Positions 11,101 through 23,100 of a stretch of DNA of 64,000 nt are shown piece after piece. Source of the DNA: Siphonodentalium dalli. Taxonomy: Eukaryota > Mollusca > Scaphopoda > Gadilida > Siphonodentaliidae. Where the stretch lies: positions 150,599,819-150,663,818 of the forward strand of contig CP136064.1 of the NCBI GenBank assembly GCA_032622095.1. Reading direction: 5' to 3'. The position numbers and the translations under genes are program-made. A model generated the notes under the pieces. That model was not told the DNA's origin. It ran no database searches and worked only from the letters and a program-made list of their open reading frames with translations. Numbering within the stretch: the first letter of the stretch is position 1; each line of letters begins with the position of its first letter.

Positions 11101-14100
11101 AATTTGTCATGGATGTTGACATTGACATGTAGATGGGAATGAGTCATTTTGGGGTCATTCGGAAAAAAACATGGCCGCCAGTGGCCATCTTGGATTTCAA
11201 AATTCAATCCATTAGCACGGGCTACAGGCCGTACTGTTCGTCTTATTGTCATGAAATTTGTCATGGATGTTAATATTGACATGTAGATGGGAACGAGTAA
11301 TTTTGGGGTCATTCGGCCAAAAAACATGGCTGCCAGCAGCCATCTTAGATTTTACTCTTTGCATGACTAAATCCTTTGACACGGGCTACAGGTCGTACCT
11401 TTAGTCGGATCATCATAAAATTTGTCATGGCTGTTGAAATTGGAATGTAGATGGGAACGAGTCATTTTTGGGTCATTCGGCCAAAAAACATGACCGCCAG
11501 CAGCCATCTTGGATCTTACTCTTTGTATGACTAAATCCTTTAGCACGGGCTACAGGTGGTACCTTTAGTCTGATCATCATAAAATTTGTCATGGCTGTTG
11601 AAATTGTAATGTAGATGGGAACGAGTCATTTTTGGGTCATTCGGACAAAAAACATGGCCGCCAGTGGCCATCTTGGATTTCAAAATTAAATCCATTAGAA
11701 CGGGCTACAGGTCGTACTGTTCATCTGATCATCATGAAATTTGTCATGGATGTTAATAATGACATGTAGATGGGAACAAGTAATTTTGGGGTCATTCGGC
11801 CAAAAACATGGCTGCCAGCAGCCATCTTGGATTTTACTCTTTGCATGACTAAATCCTTTGGCATGGGCTACAGGTCGTACCTTTAGTCTGATCATCATGA
11901 AATTTGTCATGGCTGTTGAAATTGGAATGTAGATGGGAACGAATCCATTAGCACGGGCCACAGGTCGTACTCTTCGTCTGATCATCATGAAATTTGTCAT
12001 GGATGTTAATATTGACATGTAGATGGGAACGAGTACTTTTGGGGTCATTCGGCCAAAAAACATGGCCACCAGCAGCCATCTTGGATTTTATTCTTTGTAT
12101 GACTAAATTCTTTAGCACGGGCTATAGGTCGTACCTTTAGTCTGATCATCATAAAATTTGTCATGAATGTTAATAATGACATGTAGATGGGAACGAGTCA
12201 TTTGGGGTCATTCGGCCAAAAAACATGGCCACCAGCAGCCATCTTCGATTTTACTCTTTGTATGACTAAATCCTTTAGCACGGACTACAGGTCGTACCTT
12301 GAGTCTGATCATCATGAAATTTTTCATGGCTGTTGAAATTGGAATGTAGATGGGAACGAGTCATTTTGGGGTCATTCGGATGAAAAACATGGCCACCAGC
12401 GGCCATCTTTGATTTCAAAATTCAATCCATTAGCATGGGCTACAGGTCGTACTGTTCGTCTGATCATCATGAAATTTATCATGGATGTTAATCACAACCC
12501 AAAAGGGTTGTTTTATGGTATTGCGTAAGCGACGCAAGTATAGTGGTGACGTCAGTAATTTCTATACCCCATCAACATGAATTTTTTTTTTTACATCCGG
12601 GCGATTCAGAGCTATGGGGCCCTATGGTGGCCGCCATGTTGGAATAGAATTGACAAATTAATAAAACGAATTTATTTTCTTCTTCGATCAGCCTTCCCAT
12701 AGCAACACTATTAAATTTGAAACACAAAATCAACCTTATTCAAAATTAAATGCTTAATGTGGATTTAGCTGACACGGGCGTATAGCATTCGGCAAACCTC
12801 GCCAGATTCCGTACCGTTAAAGTTTGAAAATTACGTCGCCTGGCAGGCCATAGCAACGTTGGAAATGATGACGTAATTTCTTTACAAAATGGTGGCGCTT
12901 TCTTATTTGCGAAATTTGAAAATGAATTGCTTGTTATTGTTGTCGCTCGCATTTTAAATGTACAACGGTATCACAGCACGTAAGTGTTAAGAACAAACGA
13001 GAAAGAACAAGCGAAGATAGCACAACGAGCCCATTACTGGTATGACTTTAGAGTCAAAGCAGTCAAAAGAAAAAGAATAACAACAACAGTCAACACTAGA
13101 ACTTGTTTTGAACTTGGAAGTTTAAAAGTGAAAATCAGTCAGTCGGAAAGAAACTCAATGACGAATCTGTGACTGAAAAAAATATGAAAATGAAGGTCAC
13201 TGGAGTGAAATGTGGACTGGTCTGTGCAGACTGATCACCACGGCCATTTGACTTGTTCTGTTATTGTTCAATTTTAAGTCTGTTTTCAACTGGACTGGTA
13301 GAGTTGCAACTGCAAGCGGCAAATTGTTCAGTCTACTAACTAACTACTTCACTAAATAGTAAATTTAATTGTTAATATCTAACACTGTCACTAGTGTCAG
13401 GTCAAGCCTCAACTTGGGTCAAGGAACATATTAGAGCTGACTGATTTACTCATTTACTCAGTATAGACAGTATAGTTCAGTCATGAACCATTGAACGTAG
13501 CACGTAGCTGGAACTTGTGGAAGCATTATTCGGTGAAAGCGGTCATGTGGCCTTCTAATCTAATAATATTAGGATTGTATTAGTCAATTTAGTGATTACA
13601 GATTAGTAAATTTAGTTATCAACGACTTCAGGCTCAGCCTCACCCACTCACTGTGAATGTGACTCAGGTCAAAATTCAATTCTAACCATCTACAGAGCAG
13701 TCAACACACAGATGTAACAAACATGTAAAGCCCAGTGAATTTGTGACTAACGAAGTGAGTCGTTTATCTTCTTGTTGAGTGAAGGAATCGAAGAACATCT
13801 CCCAATCCCACTTGGTTTCGGCACACTGCAGAGTTCATGCAGTGACTGGTGAGAGGATATGCTTCTGGGCCAACTTTCCATCTGTGTGTATGAATTCTGT
13901 TTCCTGTGATGGACACATCAAGTTAAATATAATAATTATAATGCACGGTGATTAGTTTTAGCATTCTCACTTATTAAATAATTCATGATTTTAACACTGT
14001 GTTCTCGATTTAAACCTTACTAGTAAGCATTAAGCGGGAGCTTGACCAGCATGGCTAGCATATATATTAACTAGTGGCTATTTGTGGAAAAATTATTAAA

Positions 14101-17100
14101 TATAGCCCTGCGTACTTGCTATTGTCGACTTGACACATTGGGATTGGAATAATATGTATGCTAAATATAATAATTCCAGGCCAACTTAGTTGAACTGTCA
14201 CGACCTTCTTGTTATACATGTACATGACTAATGAGGCAATCATATAAATGTTTAATCTAGTAGCATTTTCTCAGACCATGCCATGAATATCTATGTATCT
14301 ATGCCCATCAAGAAAGATATATTCCACCAGTACAAAGTTTTTGCTGTTGCGATAGGGAAGTAACTAGTACAGTTAATAAATTATGAAGTACCTTTCATTA
14401 ATAATGTGTGTCATAGAATGTGAAGATCCAACTTTGAAATGGCAAGACTTAAATGACTTTGTTGTGGATTTTCCTTTGCGTCCCTCATACTAATGTCATT
14501 CCTCCTGGGCAATTATTAAAATGTTTATATACTATCAGATGCCTAACAATAGTGTCAGCATGTGCCGCATGATTAGTAATTTCAACGATCATTAAGTTTT
14601 ATCGCATAGAGACATATATAGAATTAAATTGAAATAGAATTAAATAGAATTAAATTTCCATCAATATTGTTAATGTCAGTCTAGGTATCCGCTATCACTA
14701 TTATTGACCATCACAATGCTTAGACATCTGAGAGTACAATATAAGCTCACAAAAGTCATGAACAAGCATGCAATCTCGAGCTGGGACCACCCTTAATACT
14801 TGTTTCTTATCACCTACTTCACAGAAGGGGTCACCCCTAAGTTGTAACCGTATAGGAAACACACCGAACATACCACTATTGCACAATCACATCAGTTTGT
14901 TTGATCTAAATTATTTAGCCACAAAACAATAGTCATTTGGCAAATTATCTCATTCCTTTTCGAAGTGCCTGTCATCTACTGAAGTTGGATCCTACCAGGG
15001 CCATAAATTATGTCTCTTTGAGTCATTGTGTCCCATCCATGTAAATCGCTGAAAGTCAAGCATACATAAACCTCTATAAATAAATCAAGATGTGGCTATG
15101 TGAAATATGCAATCAATCCCCGTTTTCATAAAAATGTATTCAGTATTATATGTAAATTTATCCAATAAAGATATTTTTCCCTTGAAGGTCCTCAATCCGA
15201 ATCAATAGTCCCCATATCATCAGATTCCAACAACAAGAAGATTTTTTGAAATGCCGCTTCAGTTGCCAGAATTAATTGCTCGAAAATAATGCTAACTGCA
15301 GTCAATTATGGCATAACATTGACAAAAACCTGTAATTTATCAACTTTTTGCTCAACGAATATTGCTGGTTTGTCAAACATCTGACACAAAAAAAAAAAAC
15401 CCAGTTGATTTCAGAGTTATCCATCTCCATCTGCAATTTGGTCAGAGAAAGTATTCTCGTCTGCTGTTTGCTGGGCCATGTAAAATTAAAATGATAGATT
15501 TTAAAAATCGGTATCTGATCACAGCTTTGATGTTGTGGGTTCCTCGACTTGAATCAAATATTTTTCACCTCCGAAGTCAAGGAAATAGTAATCTACGAGG
15601 GTTAATTCGGATTGAGTACCTTTAAAATTGCAAAAATAAAATAAAATAAATTTGCCTTGAAAATTGGTTGCTTGGCCAGATTCAACCTTCACCTGATGAT
15701 TGCATTTTGAAGAAATATAGTAACATGTGCTATATGGCTAATATCTCTTGACTGGCGCCATGGATATTGGTCTGGAAATTAGAGAAATGTTAGAGGCAAT
15801 ATCTCACTCTGACCCATGTCTAACTGTGGCCCACATTCCCACATTCCTCTATATCTGGTACGGCAACATATTCTCGTGCAAATAGGTTTATTTGTACCTA
15901 AATATTCACATATGTTCATATTTTTTTTATTTATTTAAATTTGTTTAAATAAAAATTTAGAAAAACTAATGCCATTATACACTCTGCCAGGGCACCCTGA
16001 GTTACCACACCAAATTTCGTTGAAATCTGAGCACCAATATTAACAAAGACATGTTGGTCTCAACTTTACTTCAGTCTTATATATGTATATATAAACAGTC
16101 CCATGAAACATGTATACATTTATTGATGGACGTGTCATGGGCTCTTCATACAGGATCAGGTTCATTATTCCGAAGGTTCCATATTCCGAAGGGTCGCTAT
16201 TCCAAAGGTTCTTATTAAGAAGGTTCGCTATTCTGAAGGTATGCTATTCTGGGCGTATTTAACCAGAAAAGATGGACAACTCTAATACCAAGTAGTTATT
16301 ATTACCACGATTTTACAGTTATCCATCTTTATCTGGAAGACCGTCCGTTTGACCTCGTCCTGGCACGATTAGGCCCAGAAACAATAACAATAGCAAACTG
16401 CAAAGATCGATATCTAATTACTCTGAGCTTTGATGGGTGGGTTCGACACTAATCAAATATTTTTTTCCCACCGAAGCCAAAGAAAGAGTAATTTAGCAGC
16501 GTCTTATCGGATTGAGTACCTTTAAGTTATTTCCTTCATAAAAAGAGTCTTATGATAAAGAACCCTCTCAATACTTTAGAATATAGATAATAGAATGAAA
16601 CTTCAAAATAACAAGTTATAAAAACCTTCTGAATATTGAGGAATATAGAGAACCTTGGGAATAGCGAAACTTCGGTATAATGAACCTTGGGAATAGCGAA
16701 CCTTTGGACATAGAGTGACATGTCGCCGTTCTACGGTCCATACGCACTGGCGTGATCGTGATTTTCGTATATCCCAAGTTGGCCAGAAATACAGGCACTC
16801 CTATGAAACATACATTTATCATTTTATAGATGGACGTACGTGTTTTGGGTTGTCCATACGTACTGACGTAATCATATTATTGACATGTAGATGGCAATGA
16901 TTAATTTTGGGGTCATTTCGGCCAAAAAACATGGCCGCAGCAGCCATCTTGGATTATACTCTTTGTATGACTAAATCCTTTAGCACGGGCTGCAGGTCGT
17001 ACCTTTAGTCTGATCATCATAAAATTTGTCATGGATGTTAACAATGACATCTAAATGGGAACAAGTCATTTTGGGGCCATTCGGCCAAAAAACATGGCCG

Positions 17101-20100
17101 CCAGCAGACATCTTTGATTTTACTCTTTGTATGACTAAATCCATTAACACGGGCTACAGGTGGTACCTTTAGTCTGATCATCATAAAATTTGTCATGGCT
17201 GTTGAAATTGTAATGTAGATGGGAACGAGTCATTTTGGGGTCATTCGGACAAAAAACATGGCCGCCAGTGGCCATCTTGGATTTCAAAATTCAATCCATT
17301 AGCACGGGCTACAGGTCGTACTGTTCATCTGATCATCATGAAATTTGTCATGGATGTTAATATTGACATGTAGATGGGAACAAGTAATTTTGGGGTCATT
17401 CGGCCAAAAACATGGCTGCCAGCAGCCATCTTGGATTTTACTCTTTGCATGACTAAATCCTTTGGCATGGGCTACAGGTCGTACCTTTGGTCGGATCATT
17501 ATGAAATTTGTCTTGACTTTTGACATTGACATGTAGATGGGAACGATTCATTTTGGGGTTATTCGGCATTAAAACATGGCTGCCAGTGGCCATCTTGGAT
17601 TCTACTCTTTGCATGACTAAAGCTATCAAATGTTTTTGAATTGTTGGAAAACATAGCCGCCAGCAACCATCTTATATTTTACTTTTATATACATGTATAT
17701 ATATATATCTCTTCATGTTGATAAACTAGTATTAGACATTCAACTTTCCACATTCCTAATCACTCCATCGACAGTAACACATTAAATTATTCCCTTTCCA
17801 AGTTGAGCTACAGTGTCATTGACACTTTCATTTCATTTAAATGTCAGAAGCTTGGTCCCAAAAATAGAATGATAGCGTAACTGACTGAAATCTCCCTGAA
17901 TAATTATTTTCTATATAGAAGAGATCGAGATGGTGGAGTTTGCTTATACATAAATGAGAAATTTACACATAAGCAAAGATCAGACTTAAATTCCGATCTA
18001 GAGATCTGCTGGGTTGAAATGTTGTTGCCCAAAACCAAACCTTTTCTCCTACGAGCTTGTTATCGCCCCCCTAACCTGAACAATTTTTATGATATTTTTA
18101 GGAAATTTTGTGATGAAAATGATTGCTTCTCGGAGCAGAAAATAATCATATTGGGTGATATGAATACAAATGTGTTGAAAACAGCTAATGGTAAAGTAAA
18201 TGCATTATGTGGTAAAATGAATGATACGTTTGATCATTTGTCACTAACACAGCTTATAAAGGATCCTACTAGGATTACTCCTCAAAGTTCTAGTGCAATT
18301 GATCTGATCTGGGTCTCAAATAAAGAAAAGATTTCTCAGAGTGGTGTAATCGAGATTGGTATGAGTGACCACTTTGCGACCTTTTGTAGCCACAAAGTGA
18401 CTAAAGAAAAATTCTTTACACATAGAACTGAAAATTCGATCAACCAAAAATTACTCTTCTGAAGATTTCTCAGAAAAATTAAAAGAGGTAGACTGGGATG
18501 AGATTTGTGCTCTTACTGATGTAAACTTAGCATGGGTGAAATTTAAAGATCAATTTATATCAGTTTTGGATCAGATAGCTCCGATAAAGGAAATCAGGAT
18601 TAAAAATCGTACTGAGGATTGGATGGATAGTAAGATCTTAGAGCTAATTTCACAAAGAGACAAGGCTTTGAAAGAGTTTAAAAGAGACAGATCAGATCAA
18701 AATCACTCCACTTTTAAGAAATTGAGAATAAGGTACAATATGATATAAAAAAGGCTAAGAGAGTTTTTCAGGCAGCAATTGGAAGCTAATAAGTTTAATT
18801 CAAAAAAGCTTTGGCAACATTTAAAGAGCCTAGGAATGCCATCAAAAAAGGATAAGTCTGCTAGTTCTGAGGTTGGTCTCCAATTTGAAGGTGAAACAGA
18901 ACTAGTCTATGATGAAACAAGAGTGGCTAATAAATTTAATGACTTCTTCTCCACTGTATCATCAGATCTTGTACAGAAATTGCCATCTCTGGAAGTACAG
19001 TCATCTGAAGATTCTCTCAAGGCCTTTTATCAGAGCAAGGGTATAACACCAAATGAAAATGAACGCGATAGTAATCACTTTGAACTTCATGATTGCACGG
19101 AGGAGGAAATCCTAGATATTGTCCTTAAGCTGAGCAGTAAGAAGGCCATTGGCCTTGACAAATTACCAGCCAGATTTTTAAAGGAAGATATATATTACTT
19201 CTTGAAGCCACTTAAACATATCATTAATTTTACCATATCTACGGGGATACTCCATTGTGACCTTAAAGCAGCCAGAGTGGTTAACAATTTATAAAAAGAA
19301 TGATATATCAATAACTGGCAATTACAGGCCTGTCTCGGTTTTGAGTGTGGTTACCAAAATAATGGAGAGATTAATTTTTAATCAGGTTTTTAAGTATTCT
19401 GTATGAATATCAATCAGGTTTCCGCCCAGGTTTAATACTCAACCGAGACTTGCCTGATTCACTTGGTTGATAATATCAGAAAGGATATGAGCAAAGGTCT
19501 CTCTCTATACAGGCATGGTTTTGGTTGATCTACAGAAAGCTTTTGACACAGTGGACCACAATTTTTTTTTGGAGAAATTGAAAGCCTGTGGATTTGGTAA
19601 TAACACTGTAAATTGGTTCAAAGGCTACCTTTATGATAGAACCCAGGTTGTTGATATAAATGGAACATACTCTGGCAAAAATGAGATTACATGTGGAGTG
19701 CCTCAGGGCTAAATTCTAGGGCCGCTAATGTTTTTAATCTACATGAATGATGCAAGCACAGCCGTTACATGTCGTCTCTTGCTATATGCTGATGACTCAT
19801 GTCTCATCTATTCTCATCGGGACCCTAAGATTATTGAGAAGGTACTCACTAAAGAGCTTAATGTCTTATCTATTCTCATCGGGACCCTAAGATTATTGAG
19901 AAGGTACTCACTAAAGAGCTTAACCTCCTTAACAACTGGTTTATCAGATCAAAGCTCTCTATTCACCTGGGTAAAACTGAATCCATCTTATTTGGAACCC
20001 GGAAGCGTCTGAAAGCAGTTGTCAACTTCTCGGTAAAATTAAATGACCAAACTATTATACAGGTTGAGAAAGTCAAATATTTGGAAATCACACTAGACAA

Positions 20101-23100
20101 CACTCTATTTGGTGTAATCATAGCAGTGTCAGTCCTTAACAAAGTGAACAACAGATTGAAATTCTTGTATTGAACAAGAGAATTTCATAAAAGACACACT
20201 AAGAAATTACTTGTAACGGCTCTCATTCAGTGTCATATGGATTATGCCAACTTATCATGGTATTTTGGTCTTGGTGCCACCTATAAAAACAAACTACAAG
20301 TAGCACAAAACAAAATGATTAGATTTATTTTGGATTTGAAAGCTCGTCACAGAATTACGGTTAAAGAGTTTAGAGAAGTAAAATAGTTACCGGTAAAATA
20401 TATAGTTGAAAATAGAATTCTGCTACTTCTGCATAAAGCTAGGACAAGTGCCAATCCATCTTACTTGCTACAAGACTTCAATTCAGTAAATCAGATGCAT
20501 ACACATGATACAAGATTTAGTAGTGGAATTTACTTTGTGCCAGAGGCTAACCCCCAAATCAAGAAAACATTCATGTACAATGCAATCAAAGCATGGAACA
20601 ATCTAGATAAGGGGCACAAGTTCTTTGATGATTATCCCACCTTTAAGACACTGATTAGCCTGCATCTATTTCAAAGAATAGTAGATGAGGGAGACTGTGA
20701 TTTCATATACTACTGAAATTGTTCTTAGCCTTGTATATTGTTTTTAGGTTGAGGTATGACTGCTGTGTGGAAATAAAATGCTGTATTGCAGGCGTGTTTT
20801 AATTTTTTCCAATTTTTACTAGTTATTTTACAAATTTCTATGTTGTCCCAAGGTGGGGGGGGGGGGGGCAGTGGTTTCTGTGATGAAGTAAGTGATCACT
20901 AGTGTAGCAATATGCTTGATACGCAGCGATAAGCTGGCGCTCGCCATACAACACTCATAAAGCTGCTGAAACCTCACAGAACCCACTGACTTTCCGGGGG
21001 ATGGATAGCTATTTGGTTATAGGTATGAGTCAACAATAAGCTTAGACTTATGGAAATGGTGTTATTAGCTTACTTTGATCCTCACTTGGCAGCCATATCT
21101 TACCATATATTATAGCTAGATATAGCTATTATATAGCCATGCATACCATTTAAATTATGCTATACTGCACAAATTAGCACATGTATACCATATATGACGA
21201 CTCATAACTTATGCTGATACTTCTAGACTGGTATTCTTATACTTTCATGTTGTTAGGATTAAAATATTGTCCTATAAAGCACAAAAAATTTCATAGTAAT
21301 GTGATACATATATATGTGTACCTAATATTGGTTTTTGATCTCCAACTGACCATATCCTTTTAAGACTGGACAGTCTTCGTAATTGAACCTATCATAAGTA
21401 TTGGTGACCACTATGGAAATAAGAGGGATTTTTTTTGTCCTTCTTTAAGTTTTATCCCTGGTAATGATATATTTAATTATAGAGGCTCACAGAGATATGT
21501 TAATGTCGACCGCTTTTCCATCCAAAATTATTTACGTTGCTATTTCAATATGTATACATTTGTCAAATTTGTATAAATTGTATAGATATATATCATTGCC
21601 ATTAAATAATCTAAAAAAAAATGCACAGTTCCGTATTCCGTAACAACAAAACAAAGTACAGTTATCTCCTAATTGCATCACAAACAATGGACTTGTTTGG
21701 ACTCTCCATTATCTTACTTCATCTGTTCTCAACTTCACTCTCTTCACTTTCTCTCCGAGGATGCTCCTCTCATATCATACATATTGTCCTTGAGCAGGAT
21801 TTAGTCAGGAAACTTTTAATTATTTTTTTTTGCTGCTTTACAGGTAAACAAATGTGTGTCATGGCTTGAAAATGGATTGAAAGTTTGCACCTTGGTAAAC
21901 TTTTTGATATTTCTACAACAGGGAGTATTCAGGTCACTCTTTGAGAGAATTCTGGGTATTAAGGCAGTGTTTCCACAGCGACAGCATATCCGGCAGGTGG
22001 GTTCTATAATTCACTTATTGTTCTGTTATGAGGGCAGAACTCATCGGAGGCCTTTTTCACATTATTAGCAAATTACGCTTTAATATGTGTAAATGATTTA
22101 TGCTTAAAGTGTAATTATTATGCTTAATAAGTGTAATTCACTTATACTTTTGTGTAATTCACTTATGATTAAGCATAATTCATTTTACACTTTAAGCATA
22201 ATGCACCTGAATTACGGTTTAGTGTCATTTACACTTTTAATGTAATTAGCGTAATTCAATTTCTCTTAAGTGTAATTTGGATTCTTCAGCTATCTTACCT
22301 CAGGTATATTGGTATAATCTGATGTAGGTTATTGGCATTAGTAATGCGGTTGCGTCCATTTCAGCTTGAGGGGAGCTCTATGAGAGTATATATGAATTAC
22401 GCTTAAGCATAATTTGGTGTTACCAAAAAAGGGGATTCACAATAACTGAAGATCCATAAACATGTTTTTGACTACCTGTTGCTTTATTGATTAATAGAAG
22501 GTAGTCATTAAGGCAAACCTATCTTATTATTAATAACAACCCGGATAATATAACTTGCCAGACTGCCAGTATAGTATGGTAGTACCAGTATTGATCTATT
22601 AAAAAGATGCATAAATTATAAATACACTGTTGATGTTGATAACAGTTGTATGTTGTTGAAAAAGATTCATACAAAGTTACACATTAAAAAACAACCCTAT
22701 ATATTACATAAGGACCCAGTATGTTGCTATTTTGACTGCATTTGAAGATAATTTTTGAACAACATTGTGTGAAATGAGGGGTACAACTATTCCAATTATA
22801 GTCTATTTAATTTACATATAGATATGGAACTATTGTGGTGTTATAATTATGTGTAACGGGACTGTGTGCTACATATGTATTTAACAAACATACTTTCAAC
22901 TCTGTGGACTTGATTTTCAAGTGTTGTGTTGCACTATTGCTAAACTAAGCAATTTATTCATATCAAGGTACTGAACTGCCTTGTTAGTGGACTGGACCGT
23001 CCCTCTAATCATGAACCAGTGACAGGTGCTAAATGTTTCGATTGAAAAAGTGTTCCAGGTCTCCAGATGTTTTACCTAACTCATACTTAAATAATGCTCC

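Larger units (their letters stand above)
12493..16878. mobile_element. 4.4 kb insert inside the satellite array, type unresolved
   Basis: The satellite monomer stops after GATGTTAAT (12492) and its continuation ATTGACATGTAGATGG resumes near 16879. The insert begins with a hairpin, CACAACCCAAAAGGGTTGT (12493-12511), and the complementary word TTTTGGGTTGT occurs near the right end (about 16845). GACGTCAGTAAT near the left and TACTGACGTAAT near the right are also complementary. It holds at least two smaller elements (15186-15621, about 16160-16715). 12513-15180 shows no coding signal. It may be one element or a stack of several. Confidence 0.55.
10962..17833 (+). mobile_element. Helentron-like satellite-bearing element, split by a 4.4 kb insert
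   Basis: The left end begins TTAGCTCAACTTTAC and folds on itself (CTTTAC/GTAAAG, AGCTCAA/TTGAGCT). The body is an array of 155-164 bp monomers (11050-12492 and 16879-17640). The right end has AAGTTGAGCTACAGTG with a short hairpin AGTGTCATTGACACT and TTTCATT. The left AGCTCAACTT and right AAGTTGAGCT are complementary. The host LINE stops at the left end and resumes at the right end, so both halves belong to one insertion. Copies with the same ends are at 34787 and 60818. Architecture (5' hairpin, satellite core, 3' hairpin, no target duplication) is that of Helentron/pearl-type elements; no Rep-helicase is present. Confidence 0.8.
9395..20790 (+). mobile_element. CR1/L2-like LINE, disrupted by nested insertions
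   Basis: One retrotransposon copy can be followed in three pieces: 9395-9570, 10676-10961 and 17834-20790. In order it shows a PHD-type zinc finger (C-x2-C, 12 residues, C-x2-C-x4-H-x2-C), the start of an endonuclease domain (HLNVRSLVPKI at 17834), endonuclease motifs GDMNTN and SDHFATF (18019-18400), and reverse transcriptase with DLQKAFDTVDHN, VPQG and YADD (19515-19800). The C-terminal tail ends at 20716, followed by AATAAA near 20772. Stops (17870, 19710), frameshifts, an internal deletion after 17870 and a 62-bp tandem duplication make it dead. Class assignment rests on domain order and motif style; exact clade not determined. Confidence 0.85.

Noticed and set aside
11058-12069. Antisense ORFs of 77-124 residues in the satellite (similar ones at 17.3, 35.5, 61.4 and 62.1 kb), with repeated HVNINIHDKFHDDQ-like text
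   Set aside because: They follow monomer periodicity, start and stop wherever monomers vary, and appear in every array. They are translations of satellite, not a repeat protein.
12984-13172. Lysine-rich 62-residue ORF
   Set aside because: Short, low complexity, no homologue recognised, and inside the unclassified insert.
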